From positions 43,474,621 to 43,538,620 of the forward strand of contig OX638131.1 of the NCBI GenBank assembly GCA_951804985.1: 64,000 nucleotides of DNA. The letters run 5' to 3'. Position numbers and translations under genes: made by a program. Positions 21,906 through 33,520 of this stretch are shown here, piece after piece (position 1 is the first letter of the stretch; each line of letters begins with the position of its first letter). The notes beneath the pieces are model-generated. The model was not told the origin of the DNA. It did not search any database and saw nothing but the letters and a program-made list of their open reading frames with translations. Origin of the DNA: Dryomyza anilis (taxonomy: Eukaryota; Arthropoda; Insecta; Diptera; Dryomyzidae).

Positions 21906-23527
21906 GTTATTTATTTGGACGCATATATGTGGCATAAAAATGGAATAGTTAAAGATATCAAAACATTTGTCATGGACTGAATTTTAATTTTAGCTGCATA
22001 TATTTACTCAGTTATAACGTCGATTAGGAGGTAATTCTCAGCATTAACATTTAAAAATTACCTATGATTGATTTGAGTACATTCAATTTTATAACAATAT
22101 ACGATATTTAAACATTTACCACGATATCACATTATTTTTAACGTTTCTATATCGATTCGATTTCGTAAAATGTCTCGTGCACAGAAATCTCCGACATAAT
22201 GCCTCGTAATCTACCGACCAGGTCCAATTTGAAGCTCGATATCGCTACAAAAAACATCCGATATCGTTTAAATTCATCTACATCTCACGTAGATCTCGTA
22301 ACGATATCGAAACGAATAACATACAGTGTTGAATCTTTTAAAGTTATATATTTGGCTAGTTTTACTTGTACAATGATGGGTAATATCCCATTTTTAGAAA
22401 TAGTACACAATATATTCTGGAACAAGTACTTTCGGAACGACATTTCAATTCACATTTGGGTTTGTATAGGGTTAGTTAAGAAGCAGTCGAATACAAAGAT
22501 AGAATCAGAACATTATGAATTTGATCTCGTATTTTTTCAGAGTATATTTTGGACATAAGAGAATTTTCATAAATTGATTATGACCACAATGTGGGAACCT
22601 ATTGAAACCCGTGTGGTTTCTGTTTTTTATGATTTTTTGTGATTCTTTAAGTAAACAAATTGAGACATCAAAATTTTAATCGGCAACACCATTAAATTGA
22701 GAAATCCTTAAATTATTGCCCGCACTGAATCCAGCAGATCGTAAGTTTGCCTTAAAGCAATTTAATGTTAATTTTACTGCGTGTCCACAAACTCGGACAT
22801 GAGGAGCGCCACAGGTGCTGATATTTTACATTCTCCCAGACGGCAAATCTATGCGTGGACGTTGTCTTGCACATATTTCATACACGCAATTTATAGGTTT
22901 TGCTAATTTGTACATGAAAATAAAAAAATATTGTACTCTCTCACAAACTGTGATGCGTTTGAGATCAATATTATATACAGAATTTGAATAGTTCAGGAAA
23001 TTATCAGATTATTTTTGAAGATTTTGTTATAAATATAAATTCTTAAATAGAGACCTGAAAATGTTCTAATGAATGATATAACAAATAAATATTGTGAGTT
23101 AAAGATACAGAATGTAAATATCATTAAGACCATAATTTAAGTTGAAGATAAATTCACGATCCACATTATTCGTGTATATGATCAACCAAACACGAATCTT
23201 GTATTACATTGCCCTAATATGGTAATAAAATAATTTGATCGTGCTTAATGGATCATCAAATATCGATCATTATACTTTGTACAGTAAACATATTAAAAAT
23301 ATACATGCCCAGTAGATTAGTTTTGAACATCTTATCCCAATATATCCAAAAATGGCTTTATTCGATTCTGAATTCCTATGTTGTAGAACTTATGAAGTGT
23401 CAACTTCTCTTTCGGATTCAGTAGCCACCATAGGGTTAAAACTGGTTCATATCCATAATTAGAAGATCTGTCTAAATATGAGGAATTGTGAGTAAATAAT
23501 TCCTTTGCTAGAATCAATATCGATCTC
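21906..23527. other. Intronic DNA with a GATATCG-rich repeat block
   Basis: At 22100-22330 there is a copy of the GATATCG-rich family (ACGATATCAC, CTATATCGATTCG, TCTCGTGCA, CGTAACGATATCG). It shares the order of motifs, in the opposite sense, with 29640-29998. The rest is AT-rich with no supported gene. Confidence 0.45.
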
Positions 23528-24640
23528 TACTTTATATATGTTACTAGCTGGACCCGTGCACAGCTGCGCCCGTGCTAAGTTTTTGTAATTGCAAAAAAAT
23601 ATATCGTTTATAAAGTGTGGATACATTTACGCCTCTTTTTCCCTTTTTAGTGCAAGCCTCGTCACTACCACATTCTATTTTATTATTAAATATTTTAAAA
23701 TGATATTTCGTTTCGATTTGTACAACTCTGCTCTTAGTAAGTCAGAAGTTACAATTTATAGTTATATGGGAAGTGCCACGCCCCATTGTCCCATTCCGTC
23801 CACATTCTAAGTGACTATTACAATGTTTAATATAATCTTTTGTTTCGATTTTTATAACTCTGCTCTTAGTAAGTAAAGAGTTATAGAAATTTTAAAGTTT
23901 TGGTTATATGAGAAATGCCACGCCCCGTTGGGTCACGTCCATATTCTACGTGACGATTGGAGTTTTAAATATGAACATTTGTTTTCATTATTATAACTCA
24001 ACTCTTAACATGTCAGGAGTTATGGTAATTTTAAAGTTTTGGTTATATGGGAGGTGCCACACCCTTTAATCCAACCCCGCTCACATTCTACGTGACTATT
24101 GGAGTTTGTAATATAAACCTTAGTTTCGATTTATATAACTCTAATCTTAGTAAGTCAGAAGTTACAACATTTTTATAGTTTTAGTCATATGGAAAGAAAC
24201 ACGCACTTTTGTCCAATTCCGCCCACATTTGTAAAAAAGGTAAAGAACTTCAATATACCTCACTGAGCCAAATTTCATGACTGTGCTTATCTTAATTACA
24301 CCGATATTTTGAATTAAAAGTTCAATTTTGCCACGCCCATTTGTGTACCTTAGGAGGCGTACCTGTACCTGTACCTGTGTACCTGTAGTGCACACATATG
24401 TCAAGAGATGAACATCCTGCCCAAATTTCATAGTCCTAGGGTCAAATTTAGATATTTTCGATTTTCCGGCTTTTCCTTTGGGTTTTTCAGACTTTTCTTT
24501 TTTCCTAAACCACTCTTGCATTGACACGGACAAAATACAAAAGGAATTAGGCAAATCCGTCTGTTCGTTCTCTCGTGATGCTCTGGCACACACAGGACAT
24601 TTCATTTTTATATATATAGATTGTAATGACGGTCCGATCC
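23528..24640 (+). mobile_element. 'GACCCGTGC' interspersed element with internal tandem units
   Basis: Starts CTAGCTGGACCCGTGCACAGC and ends with a run TATATATATAGATT, a layout common to an abundant class of insect elements that begin 'ctag.tg.cccgtgc' and end 'ata(ta)nagat'. The middle has four imperfect units of about 130-150 bp, each with TATAACTCTGCTCTTAGTAAG and GCCACGCCCC words (near 23720, 23860, 23995 and 24135). No coding frame. The class is unassigned. Confidence 0.5.
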
Positions 24641-24699
24641 TGACGAATATTTGTATTGATAGCATCGGATAGAAAAACAATATATATTTTTTGATATTG

Positions 24700-24770
24700 T
24701 AGTCACGAGGCCCGAACCAATTCCATGACTCGACTCGTAGTCCAACGCACTATCCAGATTTCAAATGGGC
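24700..24770 (-). repeat. Degenerate SINE head
   Basis: On the minus strand GGATAGTGCGTTGGACTACG followed by GGTTCGGGCCTCGTGAC resembles the tRNA-like head of the SINE family; the body is absent. Confidence 0.45.
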
Positions 24771-24849
24771 ATACCACGTACTTCCCATAATTTTTTTTTT
24801 ATAAATTAATCAACGTTCATCGGAAGCCCCCTATTTAAGCAATGCACAG

Positions 24850-25265
24850 GCACAGTGTTGATAATATGGAAGGGTGATCGGTTAAAAAGGCGTTCAATGA
24901 ATGATACACTCAATAATGAACTTCAAACAATCTCTGTTGATTGTAATGCAAACAAGACCCAATGTTGTCTGTCATCTCTCCAAAGAATGGATTCAGCCCT
25001 CCTTCCCCTCAATATTGGTTCTGTGGATATTGCGCAGTCAGCTGCTCTTGACGTTCTGGGCATATCAATTTAATATGACCTCCGTTGGAATGATCACATA
25101 TTCGATGTGTCGAAAGAAGCGGCCAAGTGCCTCGGTTTTCTGAAATGGTGTAAGACAGGGCAGGGGCTTCAAAATCTTCTTTGGAGTTCCTGGATCGAAT
25201 CCAACAACGTGCAATATATTTAATAGCAAGCAAACACCGACACTACTCCACCTTTCCTCCTCCCT
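24850..25265 (+). pseudogene. Jockey/CR1-type LINE relic, RT C-terminal part
   Basis: The frame at 24855-25073 reads LNNELQTISVDCNANKTQCC, then SAALDVLGISI, a stop, then in the same frame YDLRWNDHIFDVSKEAAKCL and GFLKWC. This is the region after the RT catalytic box in Jockey/CR1 elements (typically '..FNxxKTQxxxxS..LGxxxxxxxxWxxHIxxxxKxAxxxLGFLxR'). After a frameshift it reads LDRIQQRAIYLIASKHRHY, apparently joining a thumb-region motif to the C-terminal end by an internal deletion. Stop, frameshift and deletion show it is dead. It ends exactly at the TTAA where a piggyBac-like element is inserted. Confidence 0.7.
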
Positions 25266-25269
25266 TTAA

Positions 25270-26106
25270 CCCTTAAAAGTGTGTCTTTTTTTTGACCAGA
25301 AAAAAATATATGTTATAGAGCTCGCGATTCTGGACAACGTTTGTTGTACGACTTTGCTCATAGGTGTTACTTACTTTAACCAGATCAAAAATACCTCGTT
25401 GGTTCCTTGCGGAACCACTGGGCACCCGGTTTCAAAATTGAAAAAGTGCATTTTGTACTTAAGAATTTTTAAAGCAAAAGTCAAGAAATTTGATTATGAA
25501 AAATGGTGGAAAATGTAAAAAAAGTATAAAAGTATGAATATTTGTGGTTTGTTTTGATGAAACAGTTATTTTTTTATGGATACACTCCAGCCATTGTTGA
25601 TGTCATATTCACACTTTCATTTCCAAGAACTTATTCTGTTCGAAAATCAGGAATTCTGTTGTTTATAAACAACAAACTTAAAAAAAAAAACAGAAAAAAC
25701 GTTTCTATAGAATTTCACATATGCTCAATTTTGAACTCCCGGTGCCTGATGGTTCCGCAAAGAACCAACCAAACATTCGAAAAAAATCCACTAAAATACT
25801 ACAGCTAGATACTACAGCAATCACGACAATATTTTTTTCAGCTTTGATTTCGACAATAATACCACCACAATAATATTTTTTTGAAAGTACGCAATTTTAC
25901 AAAAGTTAATTTTCTTGAGGTTGGTTGCCCTTATTTGACATACAGCCGGCAAATGAAGTTTGTTTCAAACGGGAAGTGGCGCAAACGGTGGCGCTTGGAT
26001 CAATAAATATTTTAAAAGTCGAAGCGGGAAGATTAAATAAAATTCGTTGAACAAAGTTTAGATTTGCATCCGTTGGTTCTTGGAAAAACCAGTGGGCATT
26101 TAAGGG
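25270..26106. mobile_element. piggyBac-like non-autonomous element (837 bp) with TTAA duplications
   Basis: TTAA occurs at 25266-25269 and at 26107-26110. Inside, the ends are inverted repeats: CCCTTAAAAGTG on the left, CATTTAAGGG on the right. Subterminal motifs repeat too: GTTGGTTCCTTGCGGAACC near 25400, GGTTCCGCAAAGAACCAACC near 25751, and GTTGGTTCTTGG near 26072. TTAA targets and CCC termini are the hallmark of piggyBac. No transposase frame is present. Confidence 0.7.
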
Positions 26107-26164
26107 TTAACCTATAATCCATTCTTACGATCACGAACTGCACGAACTGGGGGCATCCCCTGGG

Positions 26165-26400
26165 CATTTGTTATTTTGTAAAAAAAAATGGCGCAAAGAT
26201 GGAGTAGTGTCTATGAATGTTTACTTTAAATTTGACAATATCGAAAATGTCGGGGAAAACAGACACAGGAAGATTGTTCCACAAACGTATCGTGCGGCAG
26301 AAAAACGAATTCTCTTTGGAATTCGTGGTTCCGTGTAGAACCGAGTGAACAACGAAGGGGTGGGATCTAGAGTTGTAAGGCGTTATCGCATTATGCAAAA
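26165..26400 (-). pseudogene. Jockey/CR1-type LINE relic, C-terminal end
   Basis: On the minus strand a 75-codon frame reads HPFVVHSVLHGTTNSKENSF then FCRTIRLWNNLPVSVFPD, ending KVNIHRHYSIFAPFF. 'SF..RT.RLWNxLP..VF' is the conserved end of Jockey/CR1 ORF2 proteins. The final HRHYS(I/T)F matches the last residues of the + strand fragment at 24850-25265, so both fragments belong to one family although inserted in opposite directions. Confidence 0.7.
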
Positions 26401-27349
26401 CTATAACTGATCTAACTCTTGAATCCGCAAGCTTAAAAATGATCTAATTTTTGCATACTGGCCGTAGTCTCTCTGGGATACCGAAAGAAGTTGATAGCTG
26501 TATGAAAAAATGATGTCTTTTGGATAATTAATTTTCTTCATTTTTACCCTGTGACCACCTAAATATATTTGATAAAGACCACACTTTATTTTTGTTTTTG
26601 ACAGGGGGCGAGCCTGGTCAATTTTTGCACTAACCCTTTATTGTGTTTTAAAGTGATGCCGGACTTTTATGAAATAATGGTTGTGATGTCCCCGGACAAA
26701 TTTTTTGGCAGGGTCGAGGTAGCTTAGAAACATTTTGTCGACATATTTTAAACCGACAAAGGCGGTGTTTGTATCACAAGCTGACTGTTTTCTGACAGTT
26801 CCCAAAATATGCCGTGAATATGCCATTAAAATTCCACAAAATGTTATACACTTCCCAAAATATGCTATTTATTTGTGCGTTTGCCGAAAATATGCTCGAA
26901 ATATTCCAGAAAAATGTCAACAATTTTGTCTCGGGGTACAAATAAAAGAAACATTGGAAAGCAAAATTTTAATTACATTTATGACGAAAAAAGACAAAGA
27001 AGTACAATTTTAAATAAAGAAGGGCAATATGATATGGCTACATGTTTTCAAGCAAAATAGGTTAAGGGGAAGAATAGTCCTGCAAAAAGAAGAATGAATG
27101 GTCACCGGAAATTTGGGGTTCTAATTCAATTTAATTAAAATTCATTCGCTGCTACTATAAAATTTGAAAACTATTAAATTATAAATTTTATTGATTCATC
27201 GTGCTTTAATACAACTTTTGTGTTTTTTTTATAATATTTATTAATGCTTATTTTAACATTCTACTGTAAAGAATCACTTAACCAGAAGTCACTCATGTAC
27301 ATTATTCATCGATCAATTACCTCAAAAATCAAATAAGCGAAAAAAACCA
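26401..27349. other. AT-rich intronic DNA, nothing recognised
   Basis: Short frames around 26640-27060 lack domains and consistent codon use, so they are not called. Confidence 0.45.
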
Positions 27350-27950
27350 CGCGGCATGTGTTCGACGGCGACTTACTTGGCCACGAACGTGATCGCACAC
27401 AAATAATATTTATTTTTTTTATTACTATTTTTTTTTTTAAGTTTTCAAATAAAATCCAAAACAAAGCATGAAAGAAACAGCGAAGAATTCAAGCCAAAAA
27501 TGTAACCGCTTAGGGTCTGAAAGGCAGCGACAGAAGGACAGATACAGACAGACAGAGACAGTAAAGACAGACAGACAGAAGGACAGACATGTATTTGAGG
27601 CGCTTATCGCACAAAATTTGCGGCAGTTGTGTCTGCGACTGCGTCCAGGTCTCTGCGTCAGTCAGTGCTGAGGTCAAACAACTACCAGCCAGCCACTCGA
27701 GAAGCACATTCGAGTGTGCACGCCGACGACGCGTCGTTCAAATGGGTGCTTGGCTTTGTGTGGTGTGCCAAGCCGTCTCGTTCGCGTCACGCCGCCAGAC
27801 GCAACGCATACCATGCACGCGGAGTGGTGCGGCGCAGCAGATCGACGACGATCGGCGTAAATCGTCAACAGGGCCATAAAAGTTTAAGCCTCACCTTAAC
27901 TTTGCCACAAATAATAAAATGTAAGCGTTAAATACTACAGACGCACAAAA
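27350..27950. promoter_or_regulatory. GC-rich intronic island with a CAGA microsatellite
   Basis: The 27600-27880 part is among the most GC-rich in the intron and unique within the window. It is preceded by an (ACAG)n run at about 27543-27590. Overlapping 65-100 codon frames exist on both strands but none shows a domain. An enhancer or alternative promoter role is inference. Confidence 0.35.
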
Positions 27951-28459
27951 TATTTATTATTATTATATGTTGTATTTGCAAATCATCAATATTTTGAGCA
28001 CGTTGCGACATTTTGTCAATATCGTCGACGATGATCAATGATTTTTTAATTGAATTCCAAAAAAAAAAATCTTTATATATACTAAAAAATCAGATAATTA
28101 AACGCGAAATGCTTCGTATTTCGAAAAAAAAAACACATTTTGTCTAAGTTGCTCACGTCAATGTCTGATCTAAGAAGTACACTCTGAAAAAGTTTCCTGC
28201 TGATGAGGAAAAATGTTCCTTATTATATGCTCATTTCACAACAATTAATGAAAAACTTTTCTGAATATTGCGAAAATGTTTTCTAAGTGTAAAAATGTAC
28301 AGACACGCATTTTTCAATAATCATTTTCACAAATTAGTTCGTAGAATAAACAAATGTTTTTGTAAGTGTACACTTAACCTTTGTTTATTGGTGCTTTTGG
28401 TCTTCAACTTGGTATTGGTCTTGACGAAGGTTTTGACCAAATAATATAAGTAGGCAATG
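27951..28459. other. AT-rich intronic spacer, nothing recognised
   Basis: Nothing that I can support beyond A/T tracts. Confidence 0.45.
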
Positions 28460-28661
28460 GCAAGATAAAATAGTGGTGTGAAAGCATTAATTGTTTGTTT
28501 TTAAAGCACCTATCGATAATCATCATTATTTGAAAATATTTTTTTGAATTTTTGTCATTTGCAAGAAAACTGTTTGGCAAATTATTTTGAAATAATGAAG
28601 CCAATCGATAGGTGCTTTAAAATCAAACAATTAATGCTTTCACATCACTATTTTATCTTGC
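28460..28661. mobile_element. Palindromic hairpin element (family D)
   Basis: The left arm starts GCAAGATAAAATAGTGGTGTG and runs to AAAGCACCTATCGAT (28519). It is repeated inverted in 28605-28661 (ATCGATAGGTGCTTTAAAA ... CACTATTTTATCTTGC), about 60-bp arms with few mismatches. The flanking CCAATAAAAAGGTATGGCAAAAAAACG also follows the copies at 30180 and 56930. It is thus an internal part of the larger TIR element seen complete at 56496-57179. Confidence 0.75.
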
Positions 28662-28744
28662 ACCAATAAAAAGGTATGGCAAAAAAACGAATATATTCGC
28701 CCTTTTGACATGACAACATTTTCAATTATTCAAATTTTATCTTT

Positions 28745-29522
28745 TTATACCCTACACCTATGAGGAACAGGGTATATTAACTTTGTGCATATATTGTAAC
28801 GCCCCTTAGGAGGCGTGTCCGGTATGGAAAAGTATATATATTCTTGATCAGCATCACTACCCGAGTCCGTTTAGCCATGTCCGTCTGTCTGTCCGTCTTG
28901 CTGTCTTGCTGTCTTGCTGTCCGAATACAGAATAACTTGAGAAATAATGATCAGAATGCGATGAAATTTCGTCTCAACAAATTTTATCCAAAAGTAGGAA
29001 CTGAGTTTGAAAATGAGCCAAATCGGTCAACGGACACGCCCACCTCCCATACAAGTCACTTTTATATAACTCTTTCGGAACTAATAACTCGAAAAGTATT
29101 CAAGGTATAGTTATAAAGATTAAAACGTATTGTTAGAATTCACCTAAAAATATGTGGTCCAAAAATGGGCGTGATCCGCCCACTTTTTTTTTTCATTATT
29201 TCCCGGATTTTCATAGTGGAAATTTGATCCGTAAATTATTAAAATCAAATCTATGAAATATTATCCTTTCAAAATTTTAAATATAGGCGTGGTCCGCCCA
29301 ATTACATTTTTCAAATTTTTTTTTTTAGTTTTTTATATTTTATATAATTTTTTTAATTTATGGGGATATAAGACGTAAATTTCTGATATATGAATAATAT
29401 TCTGAGGGTGGTGAGGTTCAGCATAATTAAAAACATTAAAATTAAGGTATGCAATTAAATATCCCACATTAATATCCCCACCAAAGGTGTAGGGTATTCC
29501 ATAGTCGGGCCCGACCGACTAT
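28745..29522 (+). mobile_element. TACCCTACAC element (family C), complete copy
   Basis: Begins TTTTATACCCTACACCTATG and ends AAAGGTGTAGGGTAT then GTCGGGCCCGACCGACTATAA, so the ends are inverted repeats (ATACCCTACACCT / AGGTGTAGGGTAT). Inside are GTAACGCCCCTTAGGAGGCG, the GGTATGGAAAAGTATATAT and GATCAGCATCAC words, a (TGTC)n run, and later units with CGTGG/ATCCGCCCA. No intact coding frame is seen. Confidence 0.75.
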
Positions 29523-29592
29523 AAAAATGCGCCCCATGTGACCGAACTTACCCATGTGACCTAACTTTCCCAACTCGTTTAGCTATAAATCT

Positions 29593-30445
29593 TTATTGGT
29601 GCATGATAAAATAGTAATGCAAAGGCATTAAATATTGCCCAGTATGCCATTCGTATCGATATCGTTACGAGATCATTGCGAGTAGATGGAGAAATCACAC
29701 GATATCGGACCCGTTATCGTAACGATATCGAGCGTCAAATTGGACCTAGATGGTAGGTAGATATCGGAACGTTTTGTCTCGATACGAGAAATGTATCGAA
29801 ATCGGAACGATATTGAAGAAAAAAATAAAAATATTGCGATATCGATATGATAAATGTTTAAATATCGTATCTTGTCAAAGAATTTGAATGTACGAACATT
29901 TTTAAAAATTAGAATCGAGTAAGCAACGAGATCGAACTTTTTTGTCGAAGTTATTCGAGAAAGCTTCGATGTATCGAAGGTCTCCGAGACATGGCAGATT
30001 GGGTGGTTTTTAAAGCACCTGTCGATTGGCATTATTATTTCAAAATATGTTGCCAATAATTTTTCTTGCAATTAACAATTGGCAAATTAATGTTTGGTCA
30101 AATATTTTTAAATAGTGATGCCAATCGATAGACGCTTTGAAAACAAACGATTAATGCCTTCACTTCACTATTTTATCTTGCGCAAATAAAGATTTATAGC
30201 ATAAAAAACAAAAATATTTACGTTTTGGGCAGGATATAATCTCACAAAATATGTATTTATAATTCAGTAAGTTGTCCAAATCGGAAGATATATATTTATA
30301 TACGTTATAATAATTGATGAATAAACTAGAATAACCAAAAAAATATTTTAAAAAAATTACTAATTTTTATAGCACTTGAAACTTTAAAATTTGATTTCCC
30401 AACATTTTTAAAAATGCGCATTCGCCCCTTTGGCATGACAGTGAC
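29593..30445. mobile_element. Family D TIR element interrupted by a GATATCG-rich block
   Basis: A left stub (TTTATTGGTGCATGATAAAA ... GGCATTAA) ends at about 29632. The element resumes at about 30003 with TTTTTAAAGCACCTGTCGATTGG and continues through the inverted arm to TTTTATCTTGCGC at 30182. It then runs to the terminal CATTCGCCCCTTTGGCATGA ending GTGAC at 30445, the same right end as the element at 56496-57179. Confidence 0.6.
29633..30002. repeat. GATATCG-rich interspersed repeat
   Basis: About 370 bp dense in GATATCG, TATCGA and AACGATAT words. It carries recurrent landmarks: CGTTACGAGATCATTGCGAG, CACACGATATCGGACC, TCGATACGAGA, GTCGAAGTTATTCGAGAAAG and GGTCTCCGAGACATGGCA. The same landmarks in the same order are found at 41040-41600, 44180-44440 and 60930-61460, and reversed at 22100-22330. 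Confidence 0.7.
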
Positions 30446-30705
30446 AATATATCAATAGAAACCAGTTGGTGTTTATTATATTCAGGGAATAAAACCCATT
30501 GTATTAGATGCGGTTCACTTTCAATATTTTTAAAATAGCGGTTCCGGTTCTGGTTCCAAATCTGTTCCATCCAAAAAAAATTATATGGGTTCCAATACCG
30601 GTTTCACACATTTTTGAAACAATTGTTTCGATTCCAGTTCCGGTTCCTAATCCAATTTCGGGTCCATACTTTTTTAATGGTTTCGGTTCTTTGCGGTCCG
30701 TGACT
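30446..30705. repeat. GGTTCC-rich repeat, third copy
   Basis: From about 30520: GCGGTTCCGGTTCTGGTTCC, later GATTCCAGTTCCGGTTCC, ending TTCTTTGCGGTCCGTG at about 30704. Same family as 6475-6860. Confidence 0.7.
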
Positions 30706-33520
30706 ATATTAATCTGTTTGGGATTAAACAGATATTTCCAAAAAAACGTTGAAATTGTACTTGTAAAAAGTACTTTCGAAAATATTATATTAAATCCAAC
30801 TGACCTAATATTTCAAAAAACAGTTTGTTTTATTTTGCTCAAATCGCCATATTTTTATTGGTGCGCCACTTAATGTCGAGAATGTTTGTCGAACAATGTC
30901 AATGAATTGCGACGCGTCTTATAAAATAATTCTCTTGAACTGTATTTGTTTTGTAATAAATTTGTGAACGTCAGCAGAGAAATATCTTATCAAAGATTGA
31001 CCCCGATTGCGTTGAAATTCCATATTTTATTGAAGCGCACACGCAGTTGCGCATGTATGTGCGCCCATTTGTACTTTTTCATTATTTTTATAGTGCGTCC
31101 TCCCATTCTGCATATCCCTCCGAAAGTCAAAAGATACCCCTAAGCGATAAGAAAAGTTCGTACATCTTAAGAGTTCAGAAAGTCAGCAACTTTTAAGTCA
31201 AATAATAATGAATAGGTAAAAAATGAATTGAAATGCAATAAAGCGTATAGAAATATTGTTTTGAAAGCATATCGCAAAACCCTGAACTGATTTATATATC
31301 GTATTTTTTTTTTTTTGTTATTTATTTTATGTATGTAGCTCTTCGCATGAAAATTTGTTTGTAGTAATTTTTGCTATGATTTTATTCGTCATTTTGTGGA
31401 GTCGAAATGTGTTATCGTTTCGTTATCGTTATCGCCGTGAAGCACTGTTTATTTTACACTCTTATCGGTTAAAGAGTTGAGACACATTTTTTGAATGACT
31501 TTGGTAAATATATTGTTTTGTGCATATTTAGTCAGTCCCACAGTTCCCTAGAATATAGGGTTTCAATTTCAACATACAAATGCAGCATAATCATATCAAA
31601 AGAACCCTCCCTTTGTATACAATTTTAAGTCTATAAAATGAGTTTTGTAGGAAAAATTGATAAAATTTTTCTTCAAATCCAAAAATTGTTAAGTCTAATT
31701 AAAATATTATAAAATTCTAAAATTTCTATGCAAAAAATTTCAATTTTTAAATAGTTTAAATCAACTACATTTATAATAGAAACATTTGGGAAATTTTATC
31801 GAAAATTGTACTTAACAGAACTTAATCGATTCAAGGCGACCAAAAGTATTCCATAAATATAACATAAATGTAAACAAAATATTCTCAAATTTCACAACGT
31901 TTGTTATTTCCAACGCAGAGTTTTATCAAGTTGCTCTATTGACATTTCCAAACGATCGCACTCTGCGACTTTTTGCTCTAGTTCTAAATTTTAAAGAGAT
32001 ATAGTTTTGGATTATACCCTACATTTTGAATAAAAATAATTGTTTTTTTATTTTTTTTTTGTTTGTACAAACTTTTTTTTATATTTAGACCGTTAAACAT
32101 TTTTGTTATCCATCCATATCAAGTACCTACCAACCTTTTGATGATCATTTTCAAATTCGATATAATAATTATAAATTTTCGACATAAAACTCAAAATATT
32201 TTAATACTCTTTAGATTTTTTGTCAAAAAGCAATATTTTTTGAATAAATACAATTTGTTTATCCAAAATAAAAACGTTTTCAATATCAACTCGATATCTA
32301 TTCGTTTTTATCGAAAACCCTATCGTTTACGTATAAGTAGTGGAATCTGCGGTAAAGTGGGAAATAGGGTAATGTGAGAAATTGCAATTTTTTGAAATGT
32401 TATTGCATTTTTAGACAAAAATAACCTACTGTCATGTATTAATTAATATAGTATACACTTTTTCATACAATATTTTGTAATTTTAATATATTGTTTTTGA
32501 TAGATATTTATGAATATTCACTATTTTTTCCTTCACAGTCATTTTTTGCATTACCATATTTCTTTTGTTCATTTCATTAATATTTTTTATATATTCTGAA
32601 TGTATTTATATTGTTCAAGTTTTAAATAAACATAAAATAATACAGAAATAACAAATTATTTGACTGTTTGTAAAATTTTTAATATTTCCCACTTTACCCC
32701 AGGATTTTTCAAGAACTCCGAAAATTAGATCTTTTTAAAAAAAAGATCTAATTGAAAGTCACATACATTGTATTCTATTAATGCAAAAAGTTAGATCATG
32801 AACCACTCTATGTTATAAACCCTTCAAAGAATTTTAAAAGCTATTGAAATGCAGAACAAAACGTTTCCAACTTTACCTCTACTCTACAGATTATCGGAAA
32901 CGACAATTTGGGCCTATAAACGATATCATTTCAATATCGTTATTATTTCGTTTGGTTTGCTGGGGTTTGGCAGTTTCCAACATTCCAAAGTTTTGCACTA
33001 AAAACATATTTGCACCAACATCTATTCGAATCAGGAGACATATGTTATAAATGTCTAGAAGGTAAAACTTTTCCTGTTGGTATGAAAAAAGATATTCGAC
33101 ATTAAAGTCATTGGCCAGACTCAATGGTATATCCTAGGGGGAATGAAATCAAAACTATAAATGATATATAAAACATTTCTTTGGTATTCTAAATTAAGTT
33201 ATCAATATCCTCATTGTTTCAAGAATATAAATTATTTAACAATAATTTCAACATTCTCGAAATATATAGGAGATCAGCAGCTGTAGTAGAGTAGCTTTTA
33301 TTTTAGAGTCGAGACAATAATGACGATCAAAATTTCTACTAATCCCTACCGTGCAGTCCCTAGTAGAATTTTAGCCTATTAGGGTAGACATGATCATGTC
33401 CAGAACATGTTCGACATGTAACAGTTTGGGTTATGACAAGGAAAAAATGTGCCGGTATTGGGACATCTAGATAATATTGCCGATATCTCGGTACTCGAAC
33501 GAACAATCAGAAAACGTTGA
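30706..33520. other. AT-rich intronic DNA
   Basis: No gene supported. A small TIR element lies at 32349-32700 (listed separately). At 33340-33440 there is a copy of the CTAGTAGAA/ATGATCATG repeat. The rest is A/T-rich with many homopolymers. Confidence 0.4.
32349..32700. mobile_element. Small TIR element (about 350 bp)
   Basis: The left end GCGGTAAAGTGGGAAATA at 32349-32366 is repeated inverted as TATTTCCCACTTTACCCC at 32683-32700, 16 of 18 positions matching. The inside is AT-rich and non-coding. Confidence 0.6.

Noticed and set aside
26735..27060. Overlapping 92- and 61-codon + strand frames
   Set aside because: Two frames of the same AT-rich stretch, no domain, no splice context.
27468..27931. 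Overlapping 65-100 codon frames on both strands
   Set aside because: Composition effect in a GC-rich island with a CAGA repeat; no domain or splice model.
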